64,000 nt of DNA, from contig CP022585.1 of assembly GCA_002243285.1 (NCBI GenBank), positions 3,150,641 through 3,214,640 of the forward strand, given 5' to 3'. Source of the stretch: Candidatus Fluviicola riflensis. Lineage in GTDB: Bacteria > Bacteroidota > Bacteroidia > Flavobacteriales_D > Crocinitomicaceae. The translations under genes were made by a program, and so were the position numbers. Below the pieces are notes generated by a model. The model was not told the DNA's origin, made no database searches, and saw only the letters and a program-made list of their open reading frames with translations. Of this stretch, positions 25,739 through 34,978 are shown piece by piece. The stretch's first letter is position 1, and every line of letters starts with the position of its first letter.

Positions 25739-26500
25739 TTACAAATTTTTATTGAAAACAGTAGCGCTTGCCTGGGCCGTTGGCATGATCACCAAATCGC
25801 TGATCGTTACATTCGGAGGGCAATTGCACACATAGAAAATCGCATCGGCAACATCGTTTGCACTCAACGGTTGAAAACCTTTGTACACGCTGTTAGCCGT
25901 TTCTTCATCACCTTTGAAACGCACGATGGAAAATTCCGTTTCAGCCGCTCCGGGAGCTATATTACTTACTTTGATCCCGAAATTGACCAAATCCAGGCGC
26001 ATGGAACGCGAAAGTGCATCTACCGCATGTTTGGTGGCGCAATAAACATTTCCACCTGCGTAGACTTCTTTTCCGGCTATACTCGCCACGTTCACAATAT
26101 GTCCTGAACCATTAGCTTTCAGTAACGGGATAATTGCTTTCGACACATACAATAATCCTTTGATATTGGTATCGATCATGCGTTCCCAATCGTCGGTAAC
26201 GGCTTCATCAAGCGGGCCACGGCCAACCGCCAATCCGGCATTGTTGACCACAACGGTTAAATCACGAACAATATCTTCGCTCAACGAGCCAATCGCTGTG
26301 ATAACTTCCGTTTCGTTCCGGACATCGAAATGCAGGATTTCTACCCGGTTGGAAGTTGTTTTCAATTGTTGTTGCAGGTTTTTCAACCGGTCTAATCTTC
26401 GGCCGGTGAGCACCAAATCCCAACCTTCATTCGCAAAACGAATCGCAGTGGCTTCACCGAATCCGGCAGTAGCGCCTGTTATGAGGGCAACTTTTCCCAT
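25739..26500 (-). CDS. Short-chain dehydrogenase/reductase, YdfG-like
   Basis: A 253-residue classical SDR enzyme using NAD(P)H. The cofactor motif TGATAGFGEATA follows the first strand, an Arg pair (LTGRRLDRL) suggests NADPH, then NNAGLAVGRGP, the catalytic Ser in NVASIAGKEVYAGGNVY and the Tyr-x-x-x-Lys of YCATKHA. The latter half resembles YdfG-type 3-hydroxy acid dehydrogenases (NIAPGAAETEFSIVRFKGD). It overlaps the end of the membrane-protein gene by 22 bases and is followed after one base by the amidohydrolase. The true substrate is not clear. Confidence 0.9.
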   Translation of the reverse strand: MGKVALITGATAGFGEATAIRFANEGWDLVLTGRRLDRLKNLQQQLKTTSNRVEILHFDVRNETEVITAIGSLSEDIVRDLTVVVNNAGLAVGRGPLDEAVTDDWERMIDTNIKGLLYVSKAIIPLLKANGSGHIVNVASIAGKEVYAGGNVYCATKHAVDALSRSMRLDLVNFGIKVSNIAPGAAETEFSIVRFKGDEETANSVYKGFQPLSANDVADAIFYVCNCPPNVTISDLVIMPTAQASATVFNKNL

Positions 26501-27945
26501 GTTTCTGTTGGTTTTGTTTTTCTAAAAAGTAACGCCGCAGCTAAAAAAATAGCCAGGTAAGCCGGAATACGGTACCGCACCATTGCACCGAGCACAGGTG
26601 TTATCCAACCGATTAACAGCAAGAGACAAACTGCAAATAAAAGCAATGAAACTACCTGTAATTTGGTTTGTTTTGCGGCTGATTTCCAAAAGCTGAACGC
26701 ATAGAATGCCCAACCGAACAACACAATGGTTTCTACAACTGCGAAGTATTTTAACCAGCCTCCCGGGTCACCGAAAAACGGACGAAAAGCAGCATTGATC
26801 AATGCTTCCGGAATGTTTCGTGCCAGCTGGGCAGACGATGAACCAATAGATGTGACCGGAATATAACTTGTGCAGCCATTTGACCGGAAGTACATAAACC
26901 ATGCTTTTTTATTGGGTTGAAGTGTTACATCTTCAAACGGGAGTGCTTTTCCGAGCGCTACTTTTTTCGCATGCAACGGCCGCTTTAAAAACACCGAATC
27001 GTCTTCAGTGATGCTTAGGTATTTAAACTGATCAGGGCGAAAGAAATAGAAACAACTATCGGCATAAGCATGAATTCCTCCTTTACCAATATTAACGAAA
27101 TCAAATTGTTTGCGGGTGAGGTAAAATACACCTTTTTCGCGTGGAGCCGGCAGGAAAGTCAATACAGTTATAAAAACAACAAACATCGCTGAAAAAGCCA
27201 GCCAAATTCGGTTTTTAAACACTTTTACCGTTAACACATACAGGATAATCGCAGGTATCAGGCATACTAACACATAGGGCTTAAAAGCAGTGAGCAGGAT
27301 CAATCCAATTATCCAGCGCCAGATGCGACCTGTATTTCCAAGATCTCCGAACCATGCTCTTATTACCAGGCACAATCCAACAATCATGAGTGGTTCCTTG
27401 AGCATACTTCCTGTCCAGAAGACCAAACTCGGCAGTAAAACCAACGCATACCAAAACCGGCGTTTCGGGAAAGAAACAACTGTTGAAAATGTCAGGTACA
27501 ATTCGCGAAAACCTAGCAATGATAAAAACCCTAATACAACCACATGCAGGTATACATTGCCGTTTGACAGGAAATAAAGCAAACTGTTAACGCGGATGAC
27601 GTTTTTGGAATCGTTGATCAGGGTCAAATCACCGCTACTCCAATGTGTTGTTGCACTGAGATAATGATCGATCATCGACTGCGTTTCCATTCCCGCTAAA
27701 AACCGCAGATAATCCGTAAATGACTCATGAGCGACCTGGTTAAGCAACGCGCTTTCGCGCATGAATGCTTCCGGATCGGCAGTTAACGTTCCCGAACCGT
27801 AATATTCCGAGTAAACGATCAGAAAGAGCCAGCCTGCAGCCAATTTAATTCCCCAGGCGAGTAACAGGTCGTATTTCAACAAACCGTCGGTAGTGCGCTT
27901 CCAAAGTATCCAGGCGCCGATCAATAAGAGCAGAAAAATGACCAT
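26479..27945 (-). CDS. Multi-pass membrane protein of unknown function
   Basis: A 488-residue protein with about ten to eleven membrane helices. Features: an exported loop with YYGSGTLTADPEAFM, then LLPSLVFWTGSMLKEPLMIVGLCLVIRAW, a periplasmic stretch with PLHAKKVALGKALPFEDV (about 300-370), and helices to the end. The topology and the sequence between the fifth and seventh helices resemble polysaccharide-related or GT-C-like membrane proteins, but no catalytic motif is certain. It is the first gene of an operon with the SDR and the amidohydrolase. Confidence 0.7.
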   Translation of the reverse strand: MVIFLLLLIGAWILWKRTTDGLLKYDLLLAWGIKLAAGWLFLIVYSEYYGSGTLTADPEAFMRESALLNQVAHESFTDYLRFLAGMETQSMIDHYLSATTHWSSGDLTLINDSKNVIRVNSLLYFLSNGNVYLHVVVLGFLSLLGFRELYLTFSTVVSFPKRRFWYALVLLPSLVFWTGSMLKEPLMIVGLCLVIRAWFGDLGNTGRIWRWIIGLILLTAFKPYVLVCLIPAIILYVLTVKVFKNRIWLAFSAMFVVFITVLTFLPAPREKGVFYLTRKQFDFVNIGKGGIHAYADSCFYFFRPDQFKYLSITEDDSVFLKRPLHAKKVALGKALPFEDVTLQPNKKAWFMYFRSNGCTSYIPVTSIGSSSAQLARNIPEALINAAFRPFFGDPGGWLKYFAVVETIVLFGWAFYAFSFWKSAAKQTKLQVVSLLLFAVCLLLLIGWITPVLGAMVRYRIPAYLAIFLAAALLFRKTKPTETWEKLPS

Positions 27946-28034
27946 TGTGGTCCGAAAGTAATCACTATTTCAGAAATACAGAGCGAATCCGGGAAGTTTA
28001 ATCCACAGGATTTTCCAGCTTATTCAAAAAAGAA

Positions 28035-28059
28035 GGAGGATATTTTACAACGATCCTCC
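28035..28059 (-). terminator. Intrinsic terminator after the YkuD-like gene
   Basis: Minus strand: GGAGGAT, an 11-base loop and ATCCTCC, followed by TTCTTTTTTG. It lies 35 bases after the stop of the gene at 28094-28684. Confidence 0.75.
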
Positions 28060-28093
28060 AACTTGAGCATTTAATATAAAAGAGTCAATATTC

Positions 28094-28684
28094 CTATGCC
28101 AAATCAGCGCTTTCAATCAATGTCAAACTCACTGAACTGGAACCACTGGCCTTAAATCCGGCCTTAATGATGTTTAAAAACGCATCAAAATCAGCTGTTG
28201 ATTTGAATACCTGGCAACCTGCCGACCATTTGTCTACATTTTCGGAATTGGTTCCCGCATGATGAATATTGATGCCGTAAATACCCGTAGTCGTTGTGGT
28301 TTCGTCGTACTTATTGTCTTTGTTCTTATCACGGTATACAGTGATGTTTTTAGCCTGTACCAAGGCGTCGTATTGGCCTTTGTGTTTACCCATTTTGTGA
28401 GAACCTTTGTACTGACCAGGCTTTACGCGTGCCACTCCGGATGAATTTCCGTCTCCGTTAGCGTCCTTTACCCAGTAGGTTCCCGGATCGGTTGTAATCG
28501 GCCATGAGTGGAACATCCAGTTTCCTCCGGTTTTGTAACTCAACGTCATAAAATCATCAAACTTATTGGTTACCGCATCATTATCGGATGTGCGAACCGC
28601 TACCAGGTTGAAATTATAATCACCGTTTTCAAACCATTGATATCCTTTTGCCTTTACGGCAGCTGCAATTTGATCTTTTGTCAT
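28094..28684 (-). CDS. YkuD-like (L,D-transpeptidase-type) protein without signal peptide
   Basis: A 196-residue protein. The visible signature is GINIHHAGTNSENVDKWSAGCQVF: His142, then Ser154-x-Gly156-Cys157, resembling the H(x11-17)[ST]xGC catalytic motif of YkuD-type L,D-transpeptidases, in which the Cys is the nucleophile. The N-terminal part (TKDQIAAAVKAKGYQWFENGDYNFNLVAVRTSDN) precedes the domain. Two Asp/Asn-rich turns, DANGDG (74-79) and DKNKDNKYDE (119-128), look like calcium-binding loops. No signal peptide or membrane helix is present, which is odd for an enzyme of peptidoglycan. It could instead be a cytoplasmic or phage-lysis-like protein. Start ATG at 28684. Confidence 0.6.
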   Translation of the reverse strand: MTKDQIAAAVKAKGYQWFENGDYNFNLVAVRTSDNDAVTNKFDDFMTLSYKTGGNWMFHSWPITTDPGTYWVKDANGDGNSSGVARVKPGQYKGSHKMGKHKGQYDALVQAKNITVYRDKNKDNKYDETTTTTGIYGINIHHAGTNSENVDKWSAGCQVFKSTADFDAFLNIIKAGFKASGSSSVSLTLIESADLA

Positions 28685-28856
28685 CGTAAATGAATTTAAG
28701 AGTTAATCGGGCTATACCCAGTAAATAGTTTATGAGGACTAATATACTTTTTTTCCTGTAACCGTTTTTGCGCTTTTGAAAAACAGGTATTTATACGCGG
28801 TCCGGGTAACGGCATTTTGTATAGGTTTGTCATTAAACCGATATAATACTTCACTG

Positions 28857-30179
28857 ATGAAAAAAAATGTACTCTACTTATCCCTCTTTTTAGGCGGAAC
28901 TCTTGCTTTGCTTGCCAATTGCGGTGATGGCGAAAGTTCAACAACAGAAGTCACTCCCAGCGAAACAGGAACTGTTGCCCCGGATACACATTGCGTAACC
29001 GCTCCGGCCAGTTGGTTTAGCGGATCTTCAACTCCCGCTCCGAACGATTACGGACCATTTTCTGATACCGCTACCACAACCGATTGCGATTTTCATTTAT
29101 GGTCATGGCAAAAATTTCTATCGCTAACCCGATCTGCTAACGGACGGGCTCCTTTTGAAGACTTGGTACAGGTAGACAATGATTTGAATAAATTAGGTAA
29201 AGAACTGACGCTGATCGACAGCAGCCAGGCAGGTTCAGCAGGAACGCTTTACGACAAAAACGGACGAGCTGTGCATTATTCTATTTACCTGAATCCGGAA
29301 ATGTATGCGTTCCAGAAGAAAATGCTTCCAATTTTCAAGAAGAACCTTGATAGTTTACAGGCAAAAGGATTAGATACAATGAATTACCCGGTTGGATGCA
29401 TTGAAATCAAAGCGGCATGGGTGTTCACATCGGCGTTGTCGAAGGCAGAACGAAAAAATTACTATATCTCGAAAGCAAACTTATACGGAAGCACCGTTGA
29501 AGTTGCGCTGATTGGTATGCATATCGTCGGGCGTGTAGACAAACATCCTGAATTGATTTGGGCGACGTTTGAACATGATGGCCTGGCACCTGATTACGAT
29601 TGGAAAAACAAAGACACCAACCAGGTACTGAGCAAGAAAAGTTCCTTGTTTTACAAAGCGAATACAACCGCCAATAATTGCCCGATGAACAATGGAAAGA
29701 CCAGTCCGGCAGGATTCACGAACATTTTCAATTTCTACAAATTGGGAATGCCGGAAAGCTATAACAACAGCGCCGTTCCTTCATCTCGCGATCTAACCAA
29801 TAATGCCAACATTGAAGCATTGAACAAAAGTGTCATTTCCCAATTGGGCAAGATTAAATCTGTCTGGGCGCATTATTTCTACAAAGGTTCAGTTTGGTTA
29901 AACGACCCGGACGATTCCAATTTCCAACCAGGCGATGGTAACATCGGAAGCCTCACAAATACTTCGCTTCGCGGATCAAGAGCGATTGGCAATATTACGA
30001 TGGAAACCTTTGTTCAAAATCAAAGTTCCACGAGTATCAACAGCGGTTCAATGAATTGCTTTGATTGTCACGGTACTTCTGACTTCAAAAATAACGTTGG
30101 ATATAACCTTGCGTTGAGTCACTTGTTCATGAATGCACTTTTCAATTACGGACTTAAAACTCCCATCAAATCGGAATAA
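28857..30179 (+). CDS. Lipoprotein with a single CxxCH haem-c motif
   Basis: A 440-residue lipoprotein. The start MKKNVLYLSLFLGGTLALLANC gives a signal ending in a lipobox; the frame extends upstream to 28776, but that adds no signal. The mature protein has two Cys early (HCVTAPASW and DCDFHLWSWQKFL), the central motif IWATFEHDGLAPDYDW, and a single haem-binding CFDCH at residues 401-405 near the C-terminus. Cytochromes of this layout (long N-terminal part, TFEH motif, late CxxCH) occur in environmental bacteria, but the function is not known to me; an electron-transfer or peroxidase-type role is a guess. A strong terminator follows. Confidence 0.75.
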   Translation: MKKNVLYLSLFLGGTLALLANCGDGESSTTEVTPSETGTVAPDTHCVTAPASWFSGSSTPAPNDYGPFSDTATTTDCDFHLWSWQKFLSLTRSANGRAPFEDLVQVDNDLNKLGKELTLIDSSQAGSAGTLYDKNGRAVHYSIYLNPEMYAFQKKMLPIFKKNLDSLQAKGLDTMNYPVGCIEIKAAWVFTSALSKAERKNYYISKANLYGSTVEVALIGMHIVGRVDKHPELIWATFEHDGLAPDYDWKNKDTNQVLSKKSSLFYKANTTANNCPMNNGKTSPAGFTNIFNFYKLGMPESYNNSAVPSSRDLTNNANIEALNKSVISQLGKIKSVWAHYFYKGSVWLNDPDDSNFQPGDGNIGSLTNTSLRGSRAIGNITMETFVQNQSSTSINSGSMNCFDCHGTSDFKNNVGYNLALSHLFMNALFNYGLKTPIKSE

Positions 30180-30209
30180 AAAAGAAACCACTTCACAACT
30201 ATAATGAAG

Positions 30210-30240
30210 AAGCCGTCTGATTCGTCAGATGGCTTTTTTT
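30210..30240 (+). terminator. Intrinsic terminator after the haem-c lipoprotein
   Basis: AGCCGTCTGA, loop TTCG, TCAGATGGCT then a T-run; 10-base arms with one G-T wobble. It begins about 30 bases after the stop codon. Confidence 0.88.
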
Positions 30241-30260
30241 ATTACACTTATTTCGCAAAG

Positions 30261-30617
30261 TCAGGCAGTCGGTTCTGCATCGTGTTCCTTTAGTGTCCAG
30301 CCGTCAGTATTGATCGTCTCGATCCAATTACCAGTAATGGTTTTGCGAAACACCTGTACACCCAAACCGTAAAATTTTCCCATTGTTTGCTCGAATTCAG
30401 CCACTGTCATTTCGGGTGTTACTTCCAATTCACCTTCCGTGCGAACTGTTCTGCATTCGCCGATCGTCTTGGTGTTATACAACTTATTTTTCAATCCCGA
30501 TGCTGTTCCGGGTTCGTGAAGCCTGGAAAAAAACTCAATTTTCAAATACCGAAATTCGGCGCTAAAAGCTTCCTGTAGCGATTGCAGCGTAAGTTCATCT
30601 TTGATGATCAGTTTCAT
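30261..30617 (-). CDS. Conserved protein of unknown function next to stress proteins
   Basis: A 118-residue soluble protein beginning MKLIIKDELTLQSLQEAFSAEF, with a basic/aromatic mid-part and the tail FYGLGVQVFRKTITGNWIETINTDGWTLKEHD. I recall small Bacteroidota proteins of this pattern, but no function is known to me. It starts seven bases after the end of a universal stress protein gene on the same strand, so cotranscription and a role in the same stress response are plausible. Confidence 0.7.
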   Translation of the reverse strand: MKLIIKDELTLQSLQEAFSAEFRYLKIEFFSRLHEPGTASGLKNKLYNTKTIGECRTVRTEGELEVTPEMTVAEFEQTMGKFYGLGVQVFRKTITGNWIETINTDGWTLKEHDAEPTA

Positions 30618-30624
30618 GATGCCT

Positions 30625-31467
30625 TTATTCGTGAATAGTTAACAACGGCAATCCGGCATGGAAAGCCATTTGTTTGGTGTTTGGCTCGCGAAACAACCGT
30701 TCCAGTAGTGAATGCTCGCGTGGCATCATTACCAACACGTCTGCTTTTTGATCCCTCGCAAATGCCTTTATTCCTTCCACAATATCCTCATGTTCAATCT
30801 GATGAAAAGTATGCGGCACTTTTGCCAAAACATGATCTAAATGAACTCCGGCAATTGCTTCATCCATAGAAAGTGTGGAATACTGCTGCGGTGTTACATT
30901 CAGGATCAGCACTTTGGCATTGAATAATTCTGTCAATTTTACCAGCGGAGCCAACTGATCGTGCAGGTATTGGACCCGAGCATAATCGCTTGCGAGCACA
31001 ATTTTTTTGATCGGGCGAAATACAACGTCTTTATCCACCATGAGTACCGGACAATTGGCCAAATGCATCATTTTAGTGGCCGCGCTGCCAAACAGACGTT
31101 CATCGAAGTAACTGGTTCCTTTCATGCCCATTACCACCAAATCAACACGATGTTCGTTCAGATACCGTTCTGTTTCTTCAACCGGACCGCCCTCAACGGC
31201 AATCGCCTCAATCTTCATCTCTTTTCCGTGAGTAGCAAGAATTTCTGCTTTCAGATGTTTCAGGCTATTCTCACTGGTTGCGTTTATATCGGCATATGAA
31301 GGCATTACAGCGGTTACATCGGCTACAAGTTCAGGAACAAAAAACGCATGAAGCAGCACCAATTTGGCTTTGGTCTTTTTTGCCAGCTCAACTGCGTAAT
31401 GAACGGCACCTGTGGCACTTTCGGAAAAATCCGTCGGCACAAGAATAGTTTTAAAAAAATGTTCCAT
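30625..31467 (-). CDS. Universal stress protein, tandem Usp domains
   Basis: A 280-residue protein of two Usp folds. Domain 1: FKTILVPTDFSESATGAVHYAVELAKKTKAKLVLLHAF and the ATP-binding loop VVMGMKGTSYFDERLFGSAATKMM (about residues 115-138). Domain 2 (about 150-280): KIVLASDYARVQY and VLVMMPREHSLLERLFREPNTKQMAFHAGLPLLTI, whose nucleotide loop is degenerate. It probably binds ATP in domain 1 only. The role is stress resistance of unknown mechanism. A paralogue lies immediately upstream. Confidence 0.9.
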   Translation of the reverse strand: MEHFFKTILVPTDFSESATGAVHYAVELAKKTKAKLVLLHAFFVPELVADVTAVMPSYADINATSENSLKHLKAEILATHGKEMKIEAIAVEGGPVEETERYLNEHRVDLVVMGMKGTSYFDERLFGSAATKMMHLANCPVLMVDKDVVFRPIKKIVLASDYARVQYLHDQLAPLVKLTELFNAKVLILNVTPQQYSTLSMDEAIAGVHLDHVLAKVPHTFHQIEHEDIVEGIKAFARDQKADVLVMMPREHSLLERLFREPNTKQMAFHAGLPLLTIHE

Positions 31468-31509
31468 AATCTTATCTGTTAGAATTCAATTGGCATAACA
31501 TCTATTCCG

Positions 31510-32355
31510 TTATGTAGGAATGATCAACATAGGAGCATTTCCGTGAAAGGCCATGCGTTTGGTTTCTGATCCAACCACCAGATTGTGTAAAAATGTATGC
31601 TCGTGCGGAACCATTGTCAGCACATCGATGCTGTATTTATCGATAAATTCATTCAACCCGTGCACGACGTCGCTGTCCTGGTATTGGTGAAACGTACGGC
31701 TTATTCCTTCCAGCGCATGGTCCAATACAACTCCAGCTGCAGCCTGGTCCGGATTTGGAACTTCGGCAGGATTCGTGGCAATGTGCAAAATGTAAACATG
31801 TGCATCGAGTGATTTCACCAACGATTTAAACGGTGCAAACACTTTTTCAGGATGCGGAATTGTCCGGTAATCACACGCTAGTGTAATGTGTTTGATTTCC
31901 TTGTATTTGGTTTGATTTCCCACAGCTAGTACCATGCAAGGCGAGTTACGCATGACGGAAACAGTAACACTGCCAAATAAATATTCATTGATAAAACCGC
32001 TTCCCTGCATTCCCATGACGATCAGATCTGCAGAACATTCTTTTGCAAACTCAATGATTTCCTCTTTTGGGAACCCGGGATTAAAATCATATGAAACCCG
32101 CGAAGTATCTCCGCCTAAACGACGAATGACATCTGCACGAAGTACCTCCATTCCTTCACGAATACCGTTTTCAACGTCATCAAGTGATGGCATGACAACT
32201 GTAACATCGGTAACAATTGTGGGAAGGTGATAAGTATGATAGAGAACAATTTTCGCATTTGTTTTTTTAGCGATCCCAACCGCATATTCGACCGCATTTG
32301 CGCCCTGATCGGATAAATCCGTGGGAATGAGAATGGTTTGAATAGTTGCTTCCAT
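31510..32355 (-). CDS. Universal stress protein, tandem Usp domains, paralogue
   Basis: A 281-residue paralogue of the next gene, with the same two-domain layout: IQTILIPTDLSDQGANAVEYAVGIAKKTNAKIVLYHTYHLP, the ATP loop VMGMQGSGFINEYLFGSVTVSVM, and the degenerate second domain ending HEHTFLHNLVVGSETKRMAFHGNAPMLII. Gene order on the strand is this Usp, the second Usp, then the small unknown, so the three are likely one operon. The ATG at 32355 is used rather than a TTG at 32379, because the domain begins right after it. Confidence 0.9.
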   Translation of the reverse strand: MEATIQTILIPTDLSDQGANAVEYAVGIAKKTNAKIVLYHTYHLPTIVTDVTVVMPSLDDVENGIREGMEVLRADVIRRLGGDTSRVSYDFNPGFPKEEIIEFAKECSADLIVMGMQGSGFINEYLFGSVTVSVMRNSPCMVLAVGNQTKYKEIKHITLACDYRTIPHPEKVFAPFKSLVKSLDAHVYILHIATNPAEVPNPDQAAAGVVLDHALEGISRTFHQYQDSDVVHGLNEFIDKYSIDVLTMVPHEHTFLHNLVVGSETKRMAFHGNAPMLIIPT

Positions 32356-32490
32356 AACGACGTGTTTTTGTTGGATCAAAGTTCACTTTACAGTAGTACG
32401 TAAGGTATGACTTTCAACCGCTGAAACCTTGATTTTTATCATAAAAAAGGTTTTTTTAACCTTAATTAAAGTATAGTATCCTTAAAATGA

Positions 32491-32622
32491 CTCACACAGA
32501 TGTACAGATTTAGCGCTTCAGTCTAAGGCTGACAGCGTTAAATTGGGTAAAAACATATATTGTGTGGCAGCCAAAAATTATGCGAGTGCGTTAGCCGAGC
32601 CAAATCTGTGCATCTGTGAGAG
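32491..32622. repeat. Long interspersed hairpin element, copy 1
   Basis: Outer arms of 21 bases (32491-32511 and 32602-32622) match in 19 positions: words CACAGATG and ACAGATTT on the left, AAATCTGT and CATCTGTG on the right. Next to the right arm is GCGAGTGCGTTAGCCGAGC (32582-32600), whose reverse complement occurs exactly in the element near 44547, although the outer arms there are different. Non-coding. Confidence 0.65.
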
Positions 32623-32705
32623 AGTAAACACATCGGCTTTCTGTAGAAAATAATACATTGTTCAAAAAACAGGAAAACTCAGCCAACTACGTTGAAGGGA
32701 ATAAT

Positions 32706-32713
32706 TAACTTTG
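32706..32713 (+). promoter_or_regulatory. -7 promoter element of purL
   Basis: TAACTTTG matches TAnnTTTG and ends 18 bases before the purL ATG at 32732. The -33 box is not obvious. Confidence 0.5.
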
Positions 32714-32731
32714 CGGCAAACATTTTTACCG

Positions 32732-34969
32732 ATGAGTAGCACACTTCAACAAGTAGCAACAGTAGAACAAGCAGTAGAACTAGGTTTACGTACCGACGAA
32801 TTTGAAATGATTCAGGAGATTTTAGGCCGCACGCCGAATTTCACCGAAACAGCCGTTTATTCCGTTATGTGGTCTGAACACTGCTCCTATAAAAATTCTA
32901 TTTTCTGGTTGAAACAATTGCCGAAAGATGGTCCGCACATGCTGGTGAAAGCCGGTGAGGAAAATGCCGGATTGGTTGATTTGGGCGACGGAATCGGTTG
33001 TGTATTCAAAATCGAATCGCACAATCACCCGAGCGCTTTGGAGCCTTACCAAGGTGCGGCAACAGGTGTTGGCGGTATCAACCGCGATATTTTCACCATG
33101 GGCGCACGCCCGGTAGCGCAGCTCAATTCACTGCGTTTTGGTGATATCAAGGAAGACCGTACAAAATGGCTCGTGAAAGGTGTTGTGAAAGGAATCGGTG
33201 ATTACGGAAATGCTTTCGGAATTCCGATCGTTGGCGGGGAAGTATTCTTCGACAAGTCATACAATCAGAATCCATTGGTGAATGCATTTTCTGCAGGAAT
33301 CATCGACACGAAAAAAGTTATTTCTGCAAAAGCAAAAGGCCCCGGAAACCCGGTTTACATCGTTGGTTCTGCCACAGGTAAAGACGGAATCGCCGGTGCT
33401 GCTTTCGCATCAAAAGATATTACAGAAGAATCTGCCCAGGATCTACCATCGGTACAAGTGGGCGATCCGTTCATGGAAAAATTGCTTCTCGAAGCAACAA
33501 TGGAATTGTCTATGACCGACGCAATTGTTGGAATGCAGGACATGGGAGCAGCAGGAATCACTTGTTCAACCTGTGAAATGAGCGCCGGTGGCGGTGTGGG
33601 AATGGAAATTCACCTCGACCGCGTTCCGACTCGTCAGGATAATATGTTGCCTTACGAAATCTTACTTTCCGAATCACAGGAACGAATGCTCGTTGTGATC
33701 CAAAAAGGAAAAGAAGACGTTGTAAAAGGCATTTTTGACAAATGGGATTTACACGCAGAAGAAATCGGAACAGTAACCGACGACGGACGTGTTCGCTACT
33801 ACATGAACGGTGAATTGGTGGGCGATGTTCCTGCCGAATCATTGGTGTTGGGTGGTGGAGCTCCGCAATACCAGCGCGAGTATTCAGAACCTGCTTATTA
33901 CCAGGAATACAAGAAATTCAACATTGATAACGTAAAACAACCGGACGATTTGAAAAAAGTGGCTTTCCATTTATTAAGTCAGCCGAATATAGCTTCAAAA
34001 CGTTGGGTTTACGAACAATACGACTCCATGGTCGGAACCAAGACCATGTCGACCAACCGCCCTACAGATGCTGGAATTGTGCATTTGAAAGGAACGGAAA
34101 AAGCATTGGCAATGACCGTAGATTGCAACTCGCGCTACGTAAATGCCGACCCTGAAATCGGAACAGCAATCGCCGTTTCGGAAGCAGCTCGTAACATCGT
34201 TGTTTCGGGTGGTATTCCAAGTGCGATCACCAACTGTCTGAACTTCGGAAATCCATACAACCCGGAATCTTACTGGCAGTTTGTCGGCGCGATCAAAGGT
34301 ATGTCGAAAGCCTGCCTGAAGTTTGAAACACCGGTTACGGGCGGAAATGTTTCGTTTTACAACCAATCGAACATCGGCGGAAAAGAAATTCCGGTATTCC
34401 CTACCCCAACCATCGGTATGATCGGTGTAATTCCGGATAAAACCAAAATTATGTCGCTCGATTTCAAACAAAAAGGCGATTTGATTTTTATCCTTGGCGA
34501 TACCGTAAACGATATTTCTTCATCGGAATATTTGGTGACGTACCACGGAATTGAAGCTTCTCCGGCCCCGCATTTTGATTTGGAAAAAGAATTCATTTTG
34601 CAGGAAGCCGTAAAGGGCCTGATTGCTATGGAACTGATCAATGCAGCTCACGATTGCGCTGATGGCGGATTGTTTGTTTCATTGGTTGAAATGGCGATGC
34701 CACGCGGACTTGGATTTGATATCGTTACCGATTCGGAAGTACGCGAAGATGCATTCCTGTTTGGTGAAGCGCAAAGCCGCGTTGTGGTAAGTGTTCCTGA
34801 AGAAACCGAAGAAGAATTCATCGAATTCATGATGGGAAGCGGTGTAAGTTACACATTGCTCGGACACGTTACCAAAGGTAAAATGATGGTCGACGATGAG
34901 CATTTCGGGTTTATCTCCGAAGCGAAAGACATTTTCGACAACGCCTTGGGCAAACTGATCGAAGGTTAA
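32732..34969 (+). CDS. purL: Phosphoribosylformylglycinamidine synthase subunit PurL (small form)
   Basis: The ATP-dependent fourth step of purine synthesis, converting FGAR to FGAM with glutamine-derived ammonia. The 745-residue protein has the small-PurL layout: [57 protein letters not shown], the duplicated AIR-synthase folds with [24 protein letters not shown], and [17 protein letters not shown]. No C-terminal glutaminase is present, so PurQ and PurS must be encoded elsewhere. The ATG at 32732 follows a -7 box. rsmG starts nine bases after the stop. Confidence 0.97.
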   Translation: MSSTLQQVATVEQAVELGLRTDEFEMIQEILGRTPNFTETAVYSVMWSEHCSYKNSIFWLKQLPKDGPHMLVKAGEENAGLVDLGDGIGCVFKIESHNHPSALEPYQGAATGVGGINRDIFTMGARPVAQLNSLRFGDIKEDRTKWLVKGVVKGIGDYGNAFGIPIVGGEVFFDKSYNQNPLVNAFSAGIIDTKKVISAKAKGPGNPVYIVGSATGKDGIAGAAFASKDITEESAQDLPSVQVGDPFMEKLLLEATMELSMTDAIVGMQDMGAAGITCSTCEMSAGGGVGMEIHLDRVPTRQDNMLPYEILLSESQERMLVVIQKGKEDVVKGIFDKWDLHAEEIGTVTDDGRVRYYMNGELVGDVPAESLVLGGGAPQYQREYSEPAYYQEYKKFNIDNVKQPDDLKKVAFHLLSQPNIASKRWVYEQYDSMVGTKTMSTNRPTDAGIVHLKGTEKALAMTVDCNSRYVNADPEIGTAIAVSEAARNIVVSGGIPSAITNCLNFGNPYNPESYWQFVGAIKGMSKACLKFETPVTGGNVSFYNQSNIGGKEIPVFPTPTIGMIGVIPDKTKIMSLDFKQKGDLIFILGDTVNDISSSEYLVTYHGIEASPAPHFDLEKEFILQEAVKGLIAMELINAAHDCADGGLFVSLVEMAMPRGLGFDIVTDSEVREDAFLFGEAQSRVVVSVPEETEEEFIEFMMGSGVSYTLLGHVTKGKMMVDDEHFGFISEAKDIFDNALGKLIEG

Positions 34970-34978
34970 TTTCCGCAC

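Larger units (their letters stand above)
32356..32731. other. Divergent intergenic region with a long hairpin repeat
   Basis: 376 bases between the universal stress protein start and purL. It holds the long interspersed hairpin at 32491-32622 and the purL promoter box at 32706-32713. The rest is AT-rich and carries no visible gene. Confidence 0.55.

Noticed and set aside
33995-34471. A 158-codon open frame opposite purL
   Set aside because: It is antisense to a clearly conserved purL frame, and its product shows no domain or plausible start region. It is a by-product of the codon pattern.
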